A stretch of DNA of 64,000 nucleotides, from assembly GCA_940337035.1 (NCBI GenBank), contig OW679203.1, forward strand, positions 79,065,061 through 79,129,060. Reading direction: 5' to 3'. The translations under genes were made by a program, and so were the position numbers. Below the pieces are notes generated by a model. It was not told the origin of the DNA and did no database searches. It was given only the letters and a program-made list of their open reading frames with translations. This DNA comes from Agriotes lineatus. Lineage: Eukaryota; Arthropoda; Insecta; Coleoptera; Elateridae. Shown here piece after piece: positions 1-12,864 of the stretch; position 1 is the stretch's first letter; each line of letters opens with the position of its first letter.

Positions 1-3000
1 TATACATTTAAGCATAACTGAACAAACACTTTTTTCGAAGTTTACCGCTTAAATAATCGTTAAGCAGATAGGGTTAAAACAGCTGTAATACTGCATGAGT
101 CTAGTTTTCTACAATATACGTCATTTAAATTTCATAGGTGTTAATAAAACAATATTTCATAAAAAATCAGTAGCTTAATCGCACGAGGTTTTACACAAGG
201 GTGGCTACGTTATAACTGGTGGTCAAAGGGTTTGTTACAACCCCTATATTATACTACCAAACGAATCATTTCAGTCATAGCAGGAGCTGAGCACACTTCA
301 CATTTCCCATGACCAAGAACTCCTCATACTGGCGTCCTGAGCAATAATAGAAGCATTTTTCCCGTGTCAACTGATTTGACTTTTCTAAGCAAACGTTTGT
401 TCTCCCAGTGTTTCCATCTTACTAGTAAACCGTGACAAGCATTTAAGCTTTTTGCGGGAAGTAAACAGGCTTCAACCTGTATCAGATAGATGTCCGATCA
501 GTATTGCCTGTGTCGCTCAACAATCGTTTGCAATAAATATAATTTATTACGTTTTCAGCGAGAAGTACTCACCTTAATCCTACATTTGGAGTATGTTACT
601 CAAAAGCTTTCTTCTATTGCATGATGTACTAAACAATACAAAATACAAATTAATTGAGAATAATTAGGAAAAACTGTATTTTGAACTATACCGGGTGACC
701 GCTTTCAAAACCGAACATAGCAAGTGTTTAATGTCTATTAAACCAATTGATGTCTAAGGACGTTAACCTTTCCTACCCATATAATTTAACACTGTGGTGC
801 CGTGGAATCTTATTTTGACTTTCGTTCGGATACTCGAAGGAACCCCCAATTGTCGCGCTATCTATCGTTCCATCGACGCTCTGTATACCGACTCTCGGTC
901 CCATCGCAGCGTTGTGAGGACTTCTTGTTACCAACACGTAGATCAATGTTGACCGGTCTTATTCAGTCTTTGGGCTGCAGCTGCCCATTTTTATTTCATT
1001 TCGCGGGGGTCTCTCGCTGTCCATAAATTTCGTTTTTGTATCCTGCTATTTTTAAATTGCTGAATCTAGCCGAGTTGAACTTCTTTTCTTCTTTCAACAT
1101 TGTATGTGCAAATTACTGCATACTTGCAGCATGCTATATGTGTTAAGCTAAGTAGAAGAGGTGTAGAATGGGTTTTGGGTAATTTTGCGTTGGAATTGTA
1201 GCAACGCCTACGGGCTCTATGCTGGCTAGTCATCAGCTTATCAACATTGATTTTCCATGTAAAATTGCATTACAAACGGACAAATGTTAAGAATTTCTTA
1301 TCGCGCTACGTGATGTCAGGAGTAGGACAAATTCTTTCTTGATTACTGTTGGCTTAATGAAGTTATCAAATGTACTGTTGTGTAACTTAGTTGTTAAGCA
1401 TAGTGCAGTTGCGCCTATTCTTTAACTAAAATAAGTCTCAAATTAGAGTTGAGAATACACTTCCTGCGGTCGAGGGATATTCTCCTGGTGAAATTCCCTT
1501 ATTCTAAACCAGGAAAACACATCCGGTAGCGCTCACGAAAATTAAACGATTTTGTCCGTGCTTCTTTCCACGTATAATTGTTTAGACTATCGTGAATGTG
1601 ACTGTTTTTTTCAGCCTATAACCCCAACCCTAATTCGAGCATATTTAAATTTTTAACGGTGGTAAATGGTACTTCTTTGCTAAAAAGAACTAACGATAAT
1701 GAGTTGTGTGCAAAAAACGTGAGCTGTTCATATACAAGGCAACTGCTAAAAAAATCTGTAAAAATGCCGAAAAAAATACAGAAGTCGATAATAAAAGACA
1801 GGCGAAGGCGGTTAGAGGCTGAAATATAGAAAGCAGTTGAATGCAATAATAACGTAATAACAAAAAATTTTAAAGGAGAAAGTAAGTGAGTGAAATTTGA
1901 AATTGCGATAAAATTTAAACTAAATGTAGAAAACTAACAATAATAGAGCAATTTTATAATGCTGTACATCCACAAAACCTGAGAAATATCAGAACAAATA
2001 GACGAACAATTGAAAAATACAAAAGATTAACTTAAAGAATGAATCAGGATTACGCGACTAAGATGCAGCCGAGTCTTTAAATAGCATAAAAAAGCAGCCG
2101 GTATCTTAAGAAATGCATCGAATATTTATATGGCAAAATGTGTTTAAAAACAACATTTTGTTTTGCATCATATAATAACTGTTAAACAAACAGCCGCATT
2201 ACAATTACAGCCGTAATTGCTTGTTATTGCACAATACATAAACCACTACATAACTGGTCAATACTGAATCAATTTAAGGTCCAATCCTACTATGCAATCA
2301 GCAGCCCTTAGGGGTTCATCGAATGCATTAAATATCAAACCACTTAGTCGCCTTATTCGTAGCTAATCTTGTTTTACTGCCTTTGATGCTGAGCGTTGGA
2401 TAGCAGCTTAGGGCATTCACTTCTGGGGTAAACACTGTCAGTGACACAGAAATGAGCGTGGCTGCAGAATAATCAAGTTTGGTTTTGGCTATCTTTCTGT
2501 TATGCTGCTCCCCATTGTTCTAATGTATTCATTTCGCTGATGAAAAACTTAAGAAAACCATCGATTGCCAACCACAAACGTGATCCTCTTGCCAAATTGA
2601 TCTCATTGTGGCTTACATGTCTGACAGATACAGCTGCAGATTTATGGACCAAGATAAACAACTTGTAATGATTGTTTAAGTAACGACCCTTTGGAGCTGC
2701 GTTCATTCGTAAACAAGAATCGATACCTACGAATGAAAGCAAACAGAGAAAAGCATCTATGCATGAAATGTGTGTTATTTGTTTTGTTTAATGACTTGTG
2801 ATCGTTAGGTTCGTTGTGTACTTAAGAGTGTATAATTTTATAATTTTAGTATCGCTATTGTGCACATAAATTCCGAAAGTTTTATTTCATTAGTTAAATA
2901 AACACAACGCTTTTGGCTCTTCCCTTATTAATTTAGCTCGGAATTACCAAGAGAGTAGTTGCAGAGGTGGGAATGTGCTACAGTAATGGTCACGCTGGTG

Positions 3001-4193
3001 TTCTGAATCATTTCCTTGACGAAAAACGATGTTTCACATTTTCCGAAGCCGAGGCAGCTGCACTATTTATAACACAAACATAGGCGACGTCAGTGTTTTC
3101 CTGGCCTTTAAACTAGTATCTGGCGGGACAGCCTTATAACTTACACGCAAAGTGAAGTAAAGAAAAAATATTGTATCTCGGTATGCCAACCACATTGGAG
3201 GTTGGAAAAGTTTAACAAAGAAAAAACAAACGTAATCCGGTTACTCAACAAAATAAATCTCCGGAATGGTCCATCATCAGAAGAATGAACAGTAAAGATG
3301 CTAAAGTCAAATATATTATAAAACAGTAATAGAGCTCCAATCGGAATACATTTAACAAATGCTAGTCGTAGACATAGTAGGGATTTCAAAGAGGATTACA
3401 ACATGCGTTAAAATTACGAATTATAATAAGTAGATTTAAAATAAAGTGAAGAAGACCACCACGTCAGCGTTAGTAGATCCCCCATCGGGCACCTCCCTTG
3501 GTGGTGGATAGGGAAACGCTTCCTAAGATATGGGGGAAATCGAATTCTCGGGATAAATCACAACTAGTCTGGGAAATAGCAATAACGTTCTCAGTACTAT
3601 ACCGAAGAAAATAGGAAAGAGCTGATTTTTAAACCCCGCCTATCGCCGCCCTCTTCACTTAACCGCGACGTCACTTGCCTATACATTTTGCTTTCCCCTT
3701 TTCATGGTTAGACGGGTTTTGCTCCTGGCGTGGTATACACATTGAGCTACCGTGTTCTATCCATTCTATTTTAAAAGCGTTTCGGCTCTGGAGTGGTTTA
3801 CATGTTGAGTAGCCGTGCTTATCTCCTGATGAAGCCTCTTATAAAAGTAGAAGAAACGTTGAATTCTTCAATCTTAGTAATGACGCTGTCCAATTCTGAA
3901 AGTCGTTCCTTACAGGAACAACCCTGGCAATCAGTCTCACTGGCCTTTGCCTTGTGGAAACGTAACGGTTACCCTTCCCATTATTTTCTCACGTATAGCC
4001 TACGGCATATCATAATCTAAAACGGCTGTCAGTCCACGGAACGCCTTGAATAGAAAGGGGTGTTCAGAAGCCCAAAAGGAAAAACTTTGGCTCACGATTA
4101 CAAACCAGCTACATGGAACGTACGAACTTCATAAAAACAGGAAATTATTCTTTGTATAATAACCTACAGTAGGCGCCACGCCGTTGAACAGCT
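1..4193. other. No recognisable gene
   Basis: No long open frame, RNA gene or known transposon motif was recognised. A small internal duplication with a period of about 65 bases lies at 3715-3835: two diverged copies read roughly TGGCGTGGTATACACATTGA and TGGAGTGGTTTACATGTTGA. A GC-richer patch lies at 800-1020 and another at 3455-3545. Probably intron or intergenic DNA. Confidence 0.6.
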
Positions 4194-4201
4194 TTAGAAT
4201 C

Positions 4202-4926
4202 TAGGGCTGGCCAAAAATAACAATATATCGATAATATTATACCCTTCTTTAAATATCGATGTATCGATATATCGATATTAAATTTAATATTTACAGGTTT
4301 TGCACATATCAATATATATCGATAAATATGGAGAGTCACTTATTGATATCTAGCGATATGTATCCATAATTAGCGATAGTTATCGATAGCTAATTATCGA
4401 TAGTTAACGATATTCATTGATATTTGGTGCTGAGTTACATTTGCTTTAGTAGTCACTCATAAATTCCTTAAGATTTGCTATGCGGCATTTTGAACTCGTT
4501 CTTCTTCCTGCTGGGTTTATGTTACTGAAGCATTTGCTTGATTAATTTGTATCGTGTTTAGTGTTTGTGTTTGGGTTATTAGAGCAGTAGCCAGTTGGGG
4601 AATTTTTGCTAAGTAGACTTTTGTTGAGCATTAAATACATTTTTTTCCCATATTATGCCTACTTTTTGGCGGTCGCTGTACATATGTCTACTAACAAAAT
4701 ATACTATATACATAGGTATATGTATTGATAATTATCGATATAGTAGCTATATTTATCGATATTTATCAATATTTGTCCAGAAATATCGATAACTATCGAT
4801 ATTAATCGATTACTATCGATATATATCGATATTTCGATATGTATCGATATTTCGATATATCGATATGTATCGACAATTCTCAGTTATCGATAATCGATGT
4901 CAGAATTTCAATATCGCCCAGCGCTG
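4202..4926. mobile_element. hAT-like MITE with ATCGAT-rich subterminal arms
   Basis: The left end reads TAGGGCTGGCC and the right end, read inward, CAGCGCTGGGC; both fit the CAGGGCTGG-type terminal repeat of hAT superfamily elements. The flanks are TTAGAATC (4194-4201) and TTAGAATT (4927-4934), an 8-bp target duplication with one mismatch, the length hAT elements make. Inside each end is a long run of TATCGATA-type self-complementary repeats (about 4225-4425 and 4720-4910), separated by about 300 bp of ordinary sequence. No transposase is encoded, so it would be a non-autonomous element moved by another hAT copy. The element as a whole could fold into a long hairpin. Confidence 0.72.
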
Positions 4927-4934
4927 TTAGAATT

Positions 4935-5884
4935 ATTATCCTCAGATGAAATCTGTATCGGCGAATTTAGGTAAGACAAGAAACAGCAGAGATGGTACAT
5001 CTAATGGTGCACACAACGCAAAAAATTAATAAAATACCAGAGGACATTACTTTGAATATAATTGGTGGGTAGAATTATTTGGAACAAGTTTTGGGATAAT
5101 CACTGTTTATAATATAAATCAAGTGTATAAATAATAATTAATGGGTTAAGTAAAGTATTAAGCAAAGCCTATACAGCAAAGAATAAGCAATACACCCGAA
5201 TGTTGTTTTGCGGCACACGGTTGATCAAATATACGAGCAGTCTCATTCACATTCACCGGGTAAACCGCATTATACAGATCTGTGTCATTGGGTCGAGTAA
5301 AAAATCTCAAGCTTAGTATATTATATCTTAACTATACTATGTGATTCAAGATTCATGTGACAAATATATAATAATAATTAATGAAACACCTTAAAGTAAA
5401 TACCTTTGGTTTACTAGTAGATTAAACTTTGTACATCAAAGTGTACGCTACAACACAACTTGAACCAGGTTAGCTATACATTCAAAATTATCGTACATCT
5501 AATTGTACCCTAGGGAGCGAATTAAACATTGGAAATATTTGCACTCAAGGAGTACACAACCAAATAAGCTAAAACTTCAAATTACTATCGCATCTAAATG
5601 TCCTTTCACTCGAAGCTCAACGAAAGGTGCAGCATTATTATTAGCACTTGCAGATTTACAATGTCTATGAATGGTAAGTAGATATCATACATCCAGGATA
5701 CAACGACGCCGAAATCAATTTACAATGGGAAGTAGAATGTCTACCTCAGACACCTGTTGCTCTCAGCAGAACTCCTTTTTCTGCATGCGACAGCTTCTAC
5801 GGCTGCTAGAAAAATCTGCGGTTGAAAACTGCGAGGTAGTGTAATGCATTCGCTCCATAATGGCATACGTCGCGTCGTAGAGAC
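4935..5884. other. No recognisable gene
   Basis: AT-rich sequence without recognisable coding or repeat structure. Its right end may be degraded coding sequence of the LINE that becomes readable near 5890. Confidence 0.5.
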
Positions 5885-6255
5885 AAGGGCAGATGTTGTT
5901 TACACTACAAAAGTACTCCGAACCATGAAATGAAGATATTAGGGACAATATCAGGATACACACTCCACAATAGAATACGAAGTAGCATCATCAGAAAGAT
6001 GTGTAACGTACAAGACGTTGTGAGATGGACGAGAAGACGCCGTAGAGAGTGGAATAAACACGTGACAAGGATGCCCAACAACAGACTGCCCAAAATAGCG
6101 AGGAACCGCAAATTAGAAATAACATGTCCACCTGGAAGACCACCAAAAGGTTGAAGAGGTAGCTAGATCAAATAATTACAAGAATATCAGTAGTCTTGAA
6201 TTAATCAGGTCTCTTGACCTATTACAAGACGATGAAGGAGAGGAAGAATAAAATG
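5885..6255 (+). mobile_element. LINE relic 1: C-terminal end of ORF2 and 3' tail
   Basis: An open stretch at 5930-6154 has the tail signature of many arthropod non-LTR retrotransposon polyproteins. It reads YTLHNRIRSS, then VRWTRRRRREWNKHVTRM, then NRLPKIARN and a final PPGRPPKG, the usual W..RR..WN.H..RM ... PPGRPPKRW pattern. Downstream the frame is broken, and the sequence runs into an AG-rich stretch (6230-6252, GAAGGAGAGGAAGAATAAAA) that looks like a LINE 3' end. The reverse transcriptase part is missing or decayed. The clade was not assigned. Another LINE 3' end begins immediately after it. Confidence 0.75.
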
Positions 6256-6600
6256 GAGGTCTTTGGTGTTAACCAAGGATTCGAAGAAAGAGGTGTTGAG
6301 ATGAACTGGATGCGGGCGACAACTGTTCGACGAAATTAAAGTAAAAAAAATGGCATACCTCAGCTATATCCTAAGACATGTCAAATATAAAATGCCGTTC
6401 ACCTATATTCGAAGGACAGTTGAATAAAAAATGTGGAATAGAAAGAAATCTTTATCATGGATGTGGAACCTAGGGTACTGGATCGGATTGAACTTGGGCA
6501 TCAGCACACCATAGATCACACGAGAATTCGCCACAGTGATCGCCAACCGACATTCAAGACGCAGTGAAAGAAGAATAAGAAGACGATAAAGATTAGAAAA
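6256..6600 (+). mobile_element. LINE relic 2: C-terminal end of a different LINE family
   Basis: Around 6325-6400 the translation reads KKMAYLSYILRHVKYK, matching the Y.GHI.R...Y signature in the C-terminal region of another LINE group. It continues through a stop into WNRKKSLSWMWNLGYW and then an ATVIAN block, equivalent to the GRRR.SWL.NLR.W ... MIAN tail of that group. An AGAATAAGAAGACG-type tail ends near 6600. Stops in frame show it is dead. It differs from the preceding relic, which ends in PPGRPPK, so two families sit head to tail. Confidence 0.7.
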
Positions 6601-7650
6601 GAAGGAACACCTACAGAGAAAATAAATATTGATAGCATACTTTTGGATAAAGTAGATAATTATGCATACTTGGGATCATATTACGTGTAATCCATATATC
6701 TAATACTTACTACTCACCAAGGAAGTGAGACAGACAACCAACTCTTCAATGTATAACGGTGAGCGGTGGGCAAGGGCGGCGGCGTCGTCCGCCCAATGGG
6801 GAAGAGGTCAAGTTTAAAATTTGCTTCTAAAGGCGGAGTTCGAATTCCCACGCATGCGCACGAGACGCGTTATACTCTAAGTGAGACTATGTCGGCGCCG
6901 TAATGTTTTCTAGCGTTCCGAGGCCCTACTAGCAATATATGTGTATTATATATATGGTGTAATCTCAGGAATTTCCCATGGCGTGATTAGAGCTTATGGT
7001 ATTGATTGGGTATTTCGGCACACTAAAAATTGAAAAATAACAGAATACGAATGTTTCGAGAAACAATATTTTCAGCTCCAGTAACTGATATTTCCTTGTC
7101 TATTTTTATTGTTAATTGTTAATTTGTTGATAATAAAGCAAGACTGTTTCTTGAGGTGTTCATTGTGTTTTAAAAATTAGTTTGGCGGAATTTACAATAA
7201 ACAGCATGGGAAAGAGGTATACGTAAAACGAAGTTAGTAGGGAAAAATGAGATAAGTAGTAAAACAAAAGCAAGACTATAAAAACAGTGTATTTATCAAC
7301 TTTATCACACGCAGTGCAATGCTGAACTTTGACAGATAATCATGATTAAGGTCGTCAGGAGTAAAAAACAGAGGAAGAAGCTAAGTAAGGAATGAAATAA
7401 TTAAGGATATTCAAAAACATAAATCAGTAACAACGAAGATCGACAATCAACAATTAAACTGGATTGGACACGTATAAAGACAACCATTCTTAAATATAAC
7501 GACAAAGGTGGAGATAGACGCAGATCAAGAACAAATAAGTGCAAAAATTGGCAAAAAAATCCACAAAACATAGTGAAAACATAATGGAAGACAACGACAG
7601 AAGCACGGAGGTATAGAAAATGGAAGAAGACCCGACGCTCTAGAGACCTA
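6600..7650 (+). mobile_element. LINE relic 3, interrupted by about 0.47 kb
   Basis: At 6610-6675 the reading INIDSILLDKVDNYAYLGS matches the post-RT V..F.YLGS motif of LINE polyproteins. The same protein seems to resume near 7220-7300 with KLVGKNEISSKTKAR, equivalent to the GKKEIS..TK block, and then a degraded YLSTLSHAVQC before the C-terminal region (NQQLNWIGHV, TTKVEI) near 7440-7500. The stretch 6720-7190 between the parts does not fit the protein and looks like a later insertion. It includes a CpG-rich patch (6760-6900) with one tRNA B-box-like motif, GTTCGAATTCC at 6838-6848. Stops and frameshifts are frequent. Confidence 0.6.
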
Positions 7651-10080
7651 AGGTGTAGGAAAGAAGTAAGTAGTTGTTCATTGATATATGAAAAAGCATG
7701 CCTTGATTTCTATTTCGGCTATTGGATAAACTACCGCGAAGTTTGGTAAGGAAGTATTGCCATATACCTTTAACGTAATTAACTGAGTTACTTGCTTTGA
7801 CCCACACGTCGTAACTCTCTAAATACATCCAGGTTGGTCAACTTAACTTTCAATATGTAGTTCAAAGATATTTCAATATTTATGCTTAAAATTCAGAACA
7901 GGCGAAGTTCAAAAGTTGGAAGAATTCCGATTAGTTAAAAATTTAATAAAACATTCAATATACCCTCTTGACTTGCCTGGCTGACCTGCCAAGGGATTCC
8001 ATATTTACGCACGTTCAAGTTCAAATCAAATGAATCATCAAAGCACTTTTATGGGCCTGCTCCGGTCGACTGCATATTATGAATTCCTTTAGATGGGAGA
8101 AGTTAAAAGGTTTCCGCCTCTGCACTTCGGAAACACCAGCGCGCAATATCCCGTTTGTTTCGGAATTACAATGAAAAACGCCTTCGCGCACATTGCCTCT
8201 GATTTGTTTATTTTATAGATTTTGCCGACACCCTAACTGCAAATTAGTGTAGAGTGCTAATGCAGAAGTTGTCACTCCTGAAAGCTTCCTAGACAGCCCG
8301 GAACGCCAGCGAGTCCTCAATGGAAATTGTGGGAAGCTGATCTAAACACACAACTTCAACTCGTTAGCCTGGTTGCACAGCAGTTGGACTATTTCAAAAG
8401 CTTCAGAAATTAGTTCGCAAATTGGGACTGCTCGGATGTCGAATTACCAACAACTTTGCACCTGCCAACGGTGAGGAAGCGAGAACTTATATATATTTAA
8501 AAGTAGGTCTAGTTTAAATGTGAATTGGAAATTAGAATTTCAAGGTGGAGAGTTCTGTGCTATAAAGCAGGATTTTTGGGCCAAATGTTATAACGTTTCT
8601 TTAGTAGGGTTAATTGAGTTTCCTAGATTTCAATTGTTTAACTACTTAATCAATATACGTACTTTACGATATAGCTATCACAGAGGAAAATGTTTTGCGT
8701 ATTTAAGACGCACAAAATTTACTACCCTCATATGGAGTTCAACTACGTAAAGCACGAAGTAACTCAAATGTTACTTTACGTCTGAATTTCAAATTTACTG
8801 CATGTCACAACTGGCGCATCAAATCTGGTTATAAAAAACATATGAGGTAAGAAAATGTAATGTAGGTTTGATTCATGCACTTGGTGGGTGTTCTCCTGAA
8901 GACGCCACAAATTTCAATTGGTTGAGATGTACCTTATTCAAGACATCTGAGAGCTACAACAACAGCAATGAGGAATCGTCTTGGTAATAGACGAGGAACA
9001 CCCTAGGGAATGCGTAATGATCATCTTCCTAAACTGCGTACCATATTTTCTGACTCAAATGGAAGTTAAAACTGCAATTCTTGATCAGAAGGACAAGAAA
9101 CGCGCGACTCATAGATCCACCATCACGACTGTTACGTTTAGATGACTTTTCTACTATTTTCACAGCTCGGCGTGTGCGCAATCTGTGGTGCAGGTTTTCT
9201 TATTTTCGCTCATTCACTGCCTCCATTGAATTTTATCAGCGCGGACAAGCGACTCGAATGTTGATTTTTGCTTAAACGCGTCAAACGCCGTGATGGTGAC
9301 TTGGTCATAACGTCTTTGAAATTGTCGTGAGGCTCGTACTGTCGTACAAAATATGGTTGTTTCGGTTCGTGGCCCCCGCAAAAGTTGCGGATTGTTACAG
9401 CCCGGGCAGTTCTGTGGAACATTAGTTTTTCGCGCCTAGTTGGCGGATTTTATATGCGGTTCACTTGACATTCAGCAGCACGGGGCCCAAATTCATTTGG
9501 GGAAAGTCCTTTCGAAACTCGTTGTGCCGATTCTTAGCGAAAGCATCTATGAGTATATTTTAGGTTCTCCCTTTTCTTCAACAACGACTCCGGGGCTCTT
9601 GAAACGCATAGGTTCAGCGTTGGACGTAAAACGCCATCCCCGCGACCGAGGGGGTCGCCATTTGCCTGATTCGAGCTATTATCACCTGCATTACAACCTT
9701 CGGATTGATGGGCCTCGGCTTATCTGGATCATCACATAGCGTGCAGAAAGGGCTTAAAGGAAGTTAAGATCAGGTTTTGTCTTTCTTTCTTTTAAATGAA
9801 ATTATACAAGATGCGATCAGTAAACCAGTGTTAGAGCCTCACCCGATTGCTACCAGTTCAGACGTCGGCTGATATCGTACAGTTCGCTCCAGAAGCTGCG
9901 TATCTAAATAATTTATTTATTAACCACGGCGTCTATGTTAATTGCGACCGCATGTAATTTTAAACTGTTGTGGATCATGTTTGTACCTTTGTTAGGACTG
10001 TTGTGTAAGCTTTGTCCTCGTAAGCCAAATGCTTGTTAGGTGCACCTTGAATTGGCCAATAATTATTTGAAATTTGTACA
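7651..10080. other. Unassigned, with a CpG-rich patch
   Basis: No gene was recognised. About 9060-9760 is richer in G+C and CpG than its surroundings and has a 99-codon open frame (9440-9739) that resembles nothing I know. It may be an old repeat rather than host coding sequence. Confidence 0.5.
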
Positions 10081-10400
10081 ATTGATTATTTGATATTTGT
10101 ACTGAGTTCTACCGAATTAGGAACAAATATATTGTGATATTAGCATTTTGGTGTTATTATTTGTTATTTCTACCTGTGCATGAGTCAAGCATTTCTTTCA
10201 GGAAATTATGTGCTACTCGAGTTTACGACTTCTCATTCGAATACCTGGATACACTTGTCGTTAATTGGTAAAGATTCGTTGGCACCTTTTGGCTTTTAAT
10301 AATTTGTAGTACTTAAAGAGCTGCACACTATCTTCCTGACCTGGGCTACCCGCAATTGTATCCAAGTAGTCATAAAGTTTGTTTTGTTCAAGAACATTAG
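10080..10400. repeat. Dispersed repeat family X, copy 1
   Basis: The segment containing ACCTGGATACACTTGTCGTT (from 10239) is clearly related, in the same orientation, to the sequence at the right edge of the window (63735-64000). The match continues through GTTGGCRCC, TTGTAGTACTTAAAGAG, CTGCACAC..TCTTC and GCAATTG, with many substitutions and small gaps. Neither copy codes for a protein I recognise. GTTGGCRCC resembles a retrotransposon primer-binding site, but this is a guess. Confidence 0.6.
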
Positions 10401-12440
10401 CGGTCGAATAGATTTTGATGCTAATACGATTCAGAAAAATAAACGAAGTTAGCAACTTATGCAGACAAATATGTTGTAACTATTTTTTGCAAACAGTGAT
10501 TGCATTCGCACGATTATTAGCATTATCGGCATCATATAGGTCAAATCTCGATGTTTTTAAATTTCGGCTATTATAGATCCTTGGACTGTCTTCTGCATCT
10601 TTCTAGCAAATGTTTTAAATTAAACCCTAAAGTTTGTTTTGAGTGTACATAGGACGTGCACTTTTAACTTGATAAGTTCCTGGGGGTTTATTTTCAATCT
10701 GAATATGAGATAGAAGCGGTAAAGGACATTACCCCTCTCATCAGCTCTATAATAAAACAGTTTTTGCGAAAGTAACACCGAACACATTCATCGTGACGAT
10801 TAATGGTTCAATAGAAATCAGTGCGACCGTAATGTCTGCTCAAATTTAACTTAAACATAATCAACGTGTTTGAGTTTGAACGCCGCCAACCTAAGTTACT
10901 ATTGACGGCTGGCCCCAGTACGCGGAGATTTGCGATAAGGGCAAACGCGAGCAAGTAACGACGGCATATCCCTACTTAGAACCCTTCTACAAGATGATAC
11001 AGATACACAGAGACGATGTCCTGGTCCGAGTACTTGAATCCAGCGACTTGTAAGTTTAGGTCCACCTGGAGGCGCCAGCAGCTCTGAGGCCCAATGGGAG
11101 ATATGATCAGCAGCTTGCAGCCACTCGGGCTCTCATAGCCCTAAGTCGCCGGCCAGTCTTGCTTGATCTTGCTAAGCAGGTTGTCGCCAGTCCAAAACTT
11201 TTTAGCCCAGAGCTCAATCTGAAGAATCCAATAATTACTCCCAAAAATACATGAAGAACGAGGGCCCTTTCTGAAAAACCTGACCCTCCCCTTTCGTCAA
11301 GCCGATTTTATCCGTGACGGAGTTCACCTCGTCCATACCTGCAGAACCTGTTCTCGCTGAGCCAATTTTATTGGTGGTGATATCCACCCGTATCCAAACC
11401 TGCAAAACCTCCGCCTTCTTGCCCTTACGTCCTGCCCAATCTCTCTTCGTCGAGCGCATTTTATCGGTCGCCCAAATCACCGCATAACGCAGCTCGATCT
11501 CTCCTTAAAAAGGCACTACCGTCCCTGAGAGCCAGTAGACGCCTGGTAGCCCGCTCTTATAGCCCACAAACCAGAGCAGTGGGTTATCCAAGGCCCCCAT
11601 AGCCAGCCCCTTTTCGAGGGCTAAAAGGCCGTAAAATCAGAATCACCGCCACAATTAAGAAAAAGTTCGAATTAAGTGGTTAAAAGTTTTCTATCAGCAA
11701 ACAAGGTGTTTCCACGACTTCTTCTGGTGAAATTACAGCTCGTGGAAGAACCCCGGGAACCGGTTAGGCAAATTCGCCGTGGACGCGGTGAAAGTTGGTG
11801 AAGTTAAATTGTGACCAGTAACCAACACATCGACCTAGTCAAAGGGCGTGAGACGCCATGTAGCCACCGCACTATGCTTCCACAGCCGAGAAAAGGCATT
11901 TAGCGGCCAACTACTCTTAAAAGCGACCCGGCTGCCCATGTGTCAACAAACATCGCCATCTAATGTTGTTCGTTCTAGGCTTCACTCCGTCCCGTTTCGC
12001 GGCATGTTACAGCACTCTAAAGGATATTCAATAAAACCGAGCTCAAAACATTTTTAAGATTATTACCTTGTTCGGCCGTTGGGTTTTCAATACAAGCGCC
12101 AGATAGAACAAGTAGTTAGTCTTGTCCAACTACTTCTCCGGAAGATTTTAGCACGGTAGAAAAAACGGTAGTTGGCAAGATTTAGGCGAGCATAGAAGTT
12201 GGGTGCGTTGTGTTATTTGTTCGGCGGTATCGCCGGGGAATCCGGCAGTGCCAATGGTAGGCAATGTCGGATAGATTCCTTTTCCTAAAATGCAGTTTAC
12301 CTATTTGAATTTCCGAATCCTGTCTCGTGTTTGAGTTTTGCGGAATTTCATATCTACCTTCAGTTGGATACATTCAGAATACCGGTCTGCAAAGCAACGC
12401 TCGTCGCCGGTGAAGCGCTGAAAAAAAAATTTAACTGCAG
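10401..12440. other. Unassigned, GC-richer middle
   Basis: 10880-12050 is notably GC-richer than the rest, with scattered short open frames on both strands and no recognised motif. It may be an old LTR retrotransposon or another repeat. No terminal repeats were found. Confidence 0.45.
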
Positions 12441-12537
12441 ATGTTCATTTTTTATGGTCCGGTTAAGCCCTAAAAGGTCTGCCGTCACGTCGCGTGTATA
12501 ACCACTCAAATTTCGCCTTCAACACCCTTGGACCCGT

Positions 12538-12864
12538 TTACTCTGATTTTGTGTTTAAGTTCGATTTGCAGACCCAAAAATCTTGCTCAACTTTGGCGGC
12601 GAGCGATTCAATAGGCCCAACTAAGGTTTTTAGGCACAGTCCCGTTAGCAGTGCAGTAACGACTTCAGAGCTTCGCGCCAGTTTATCTATATTGCTTTCG
12701 ACCGTGGGACCTGCATTACAAACAAACATCCGATAGTTTTGCTTATCACGAACAGGCAGAAATTCTTTAGGCAAGGTTTTGAAACCCTTTGTTGCGGCTA
12801 CAGCTGTAAGACTGACCCGCTTGACCATACTGTTCTGAATTTCCTGAGCGATTTTATTTTTCAA
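12538..12864 (-). pseudogene. Repeat-borne open frame, family Y copy 1
   Basis: This is an open frame of 108 codons on the minus strand, unlike any family I recognise. Its N-terminal third (TAVAATKGFKTLPKEFLPVRD) is matched by a second copy at 46993-47310 (AAVTVTKNGFKTIIPTDFLTARD), so it belongs to a dispersed repeat that once coded for protein. No zinc fingers, catalytic triads or membrane segments are visible. It could be part of a transposon gag or ORF1 protein. A host gene is less likely, because the copies are decayed and embedded in repeats. Confidence 0.45.

Noticed and set aside
3455..3545. GC-rich patch possibly from rRNA
   Set aside because: No conserved rRNA core could be recognised.
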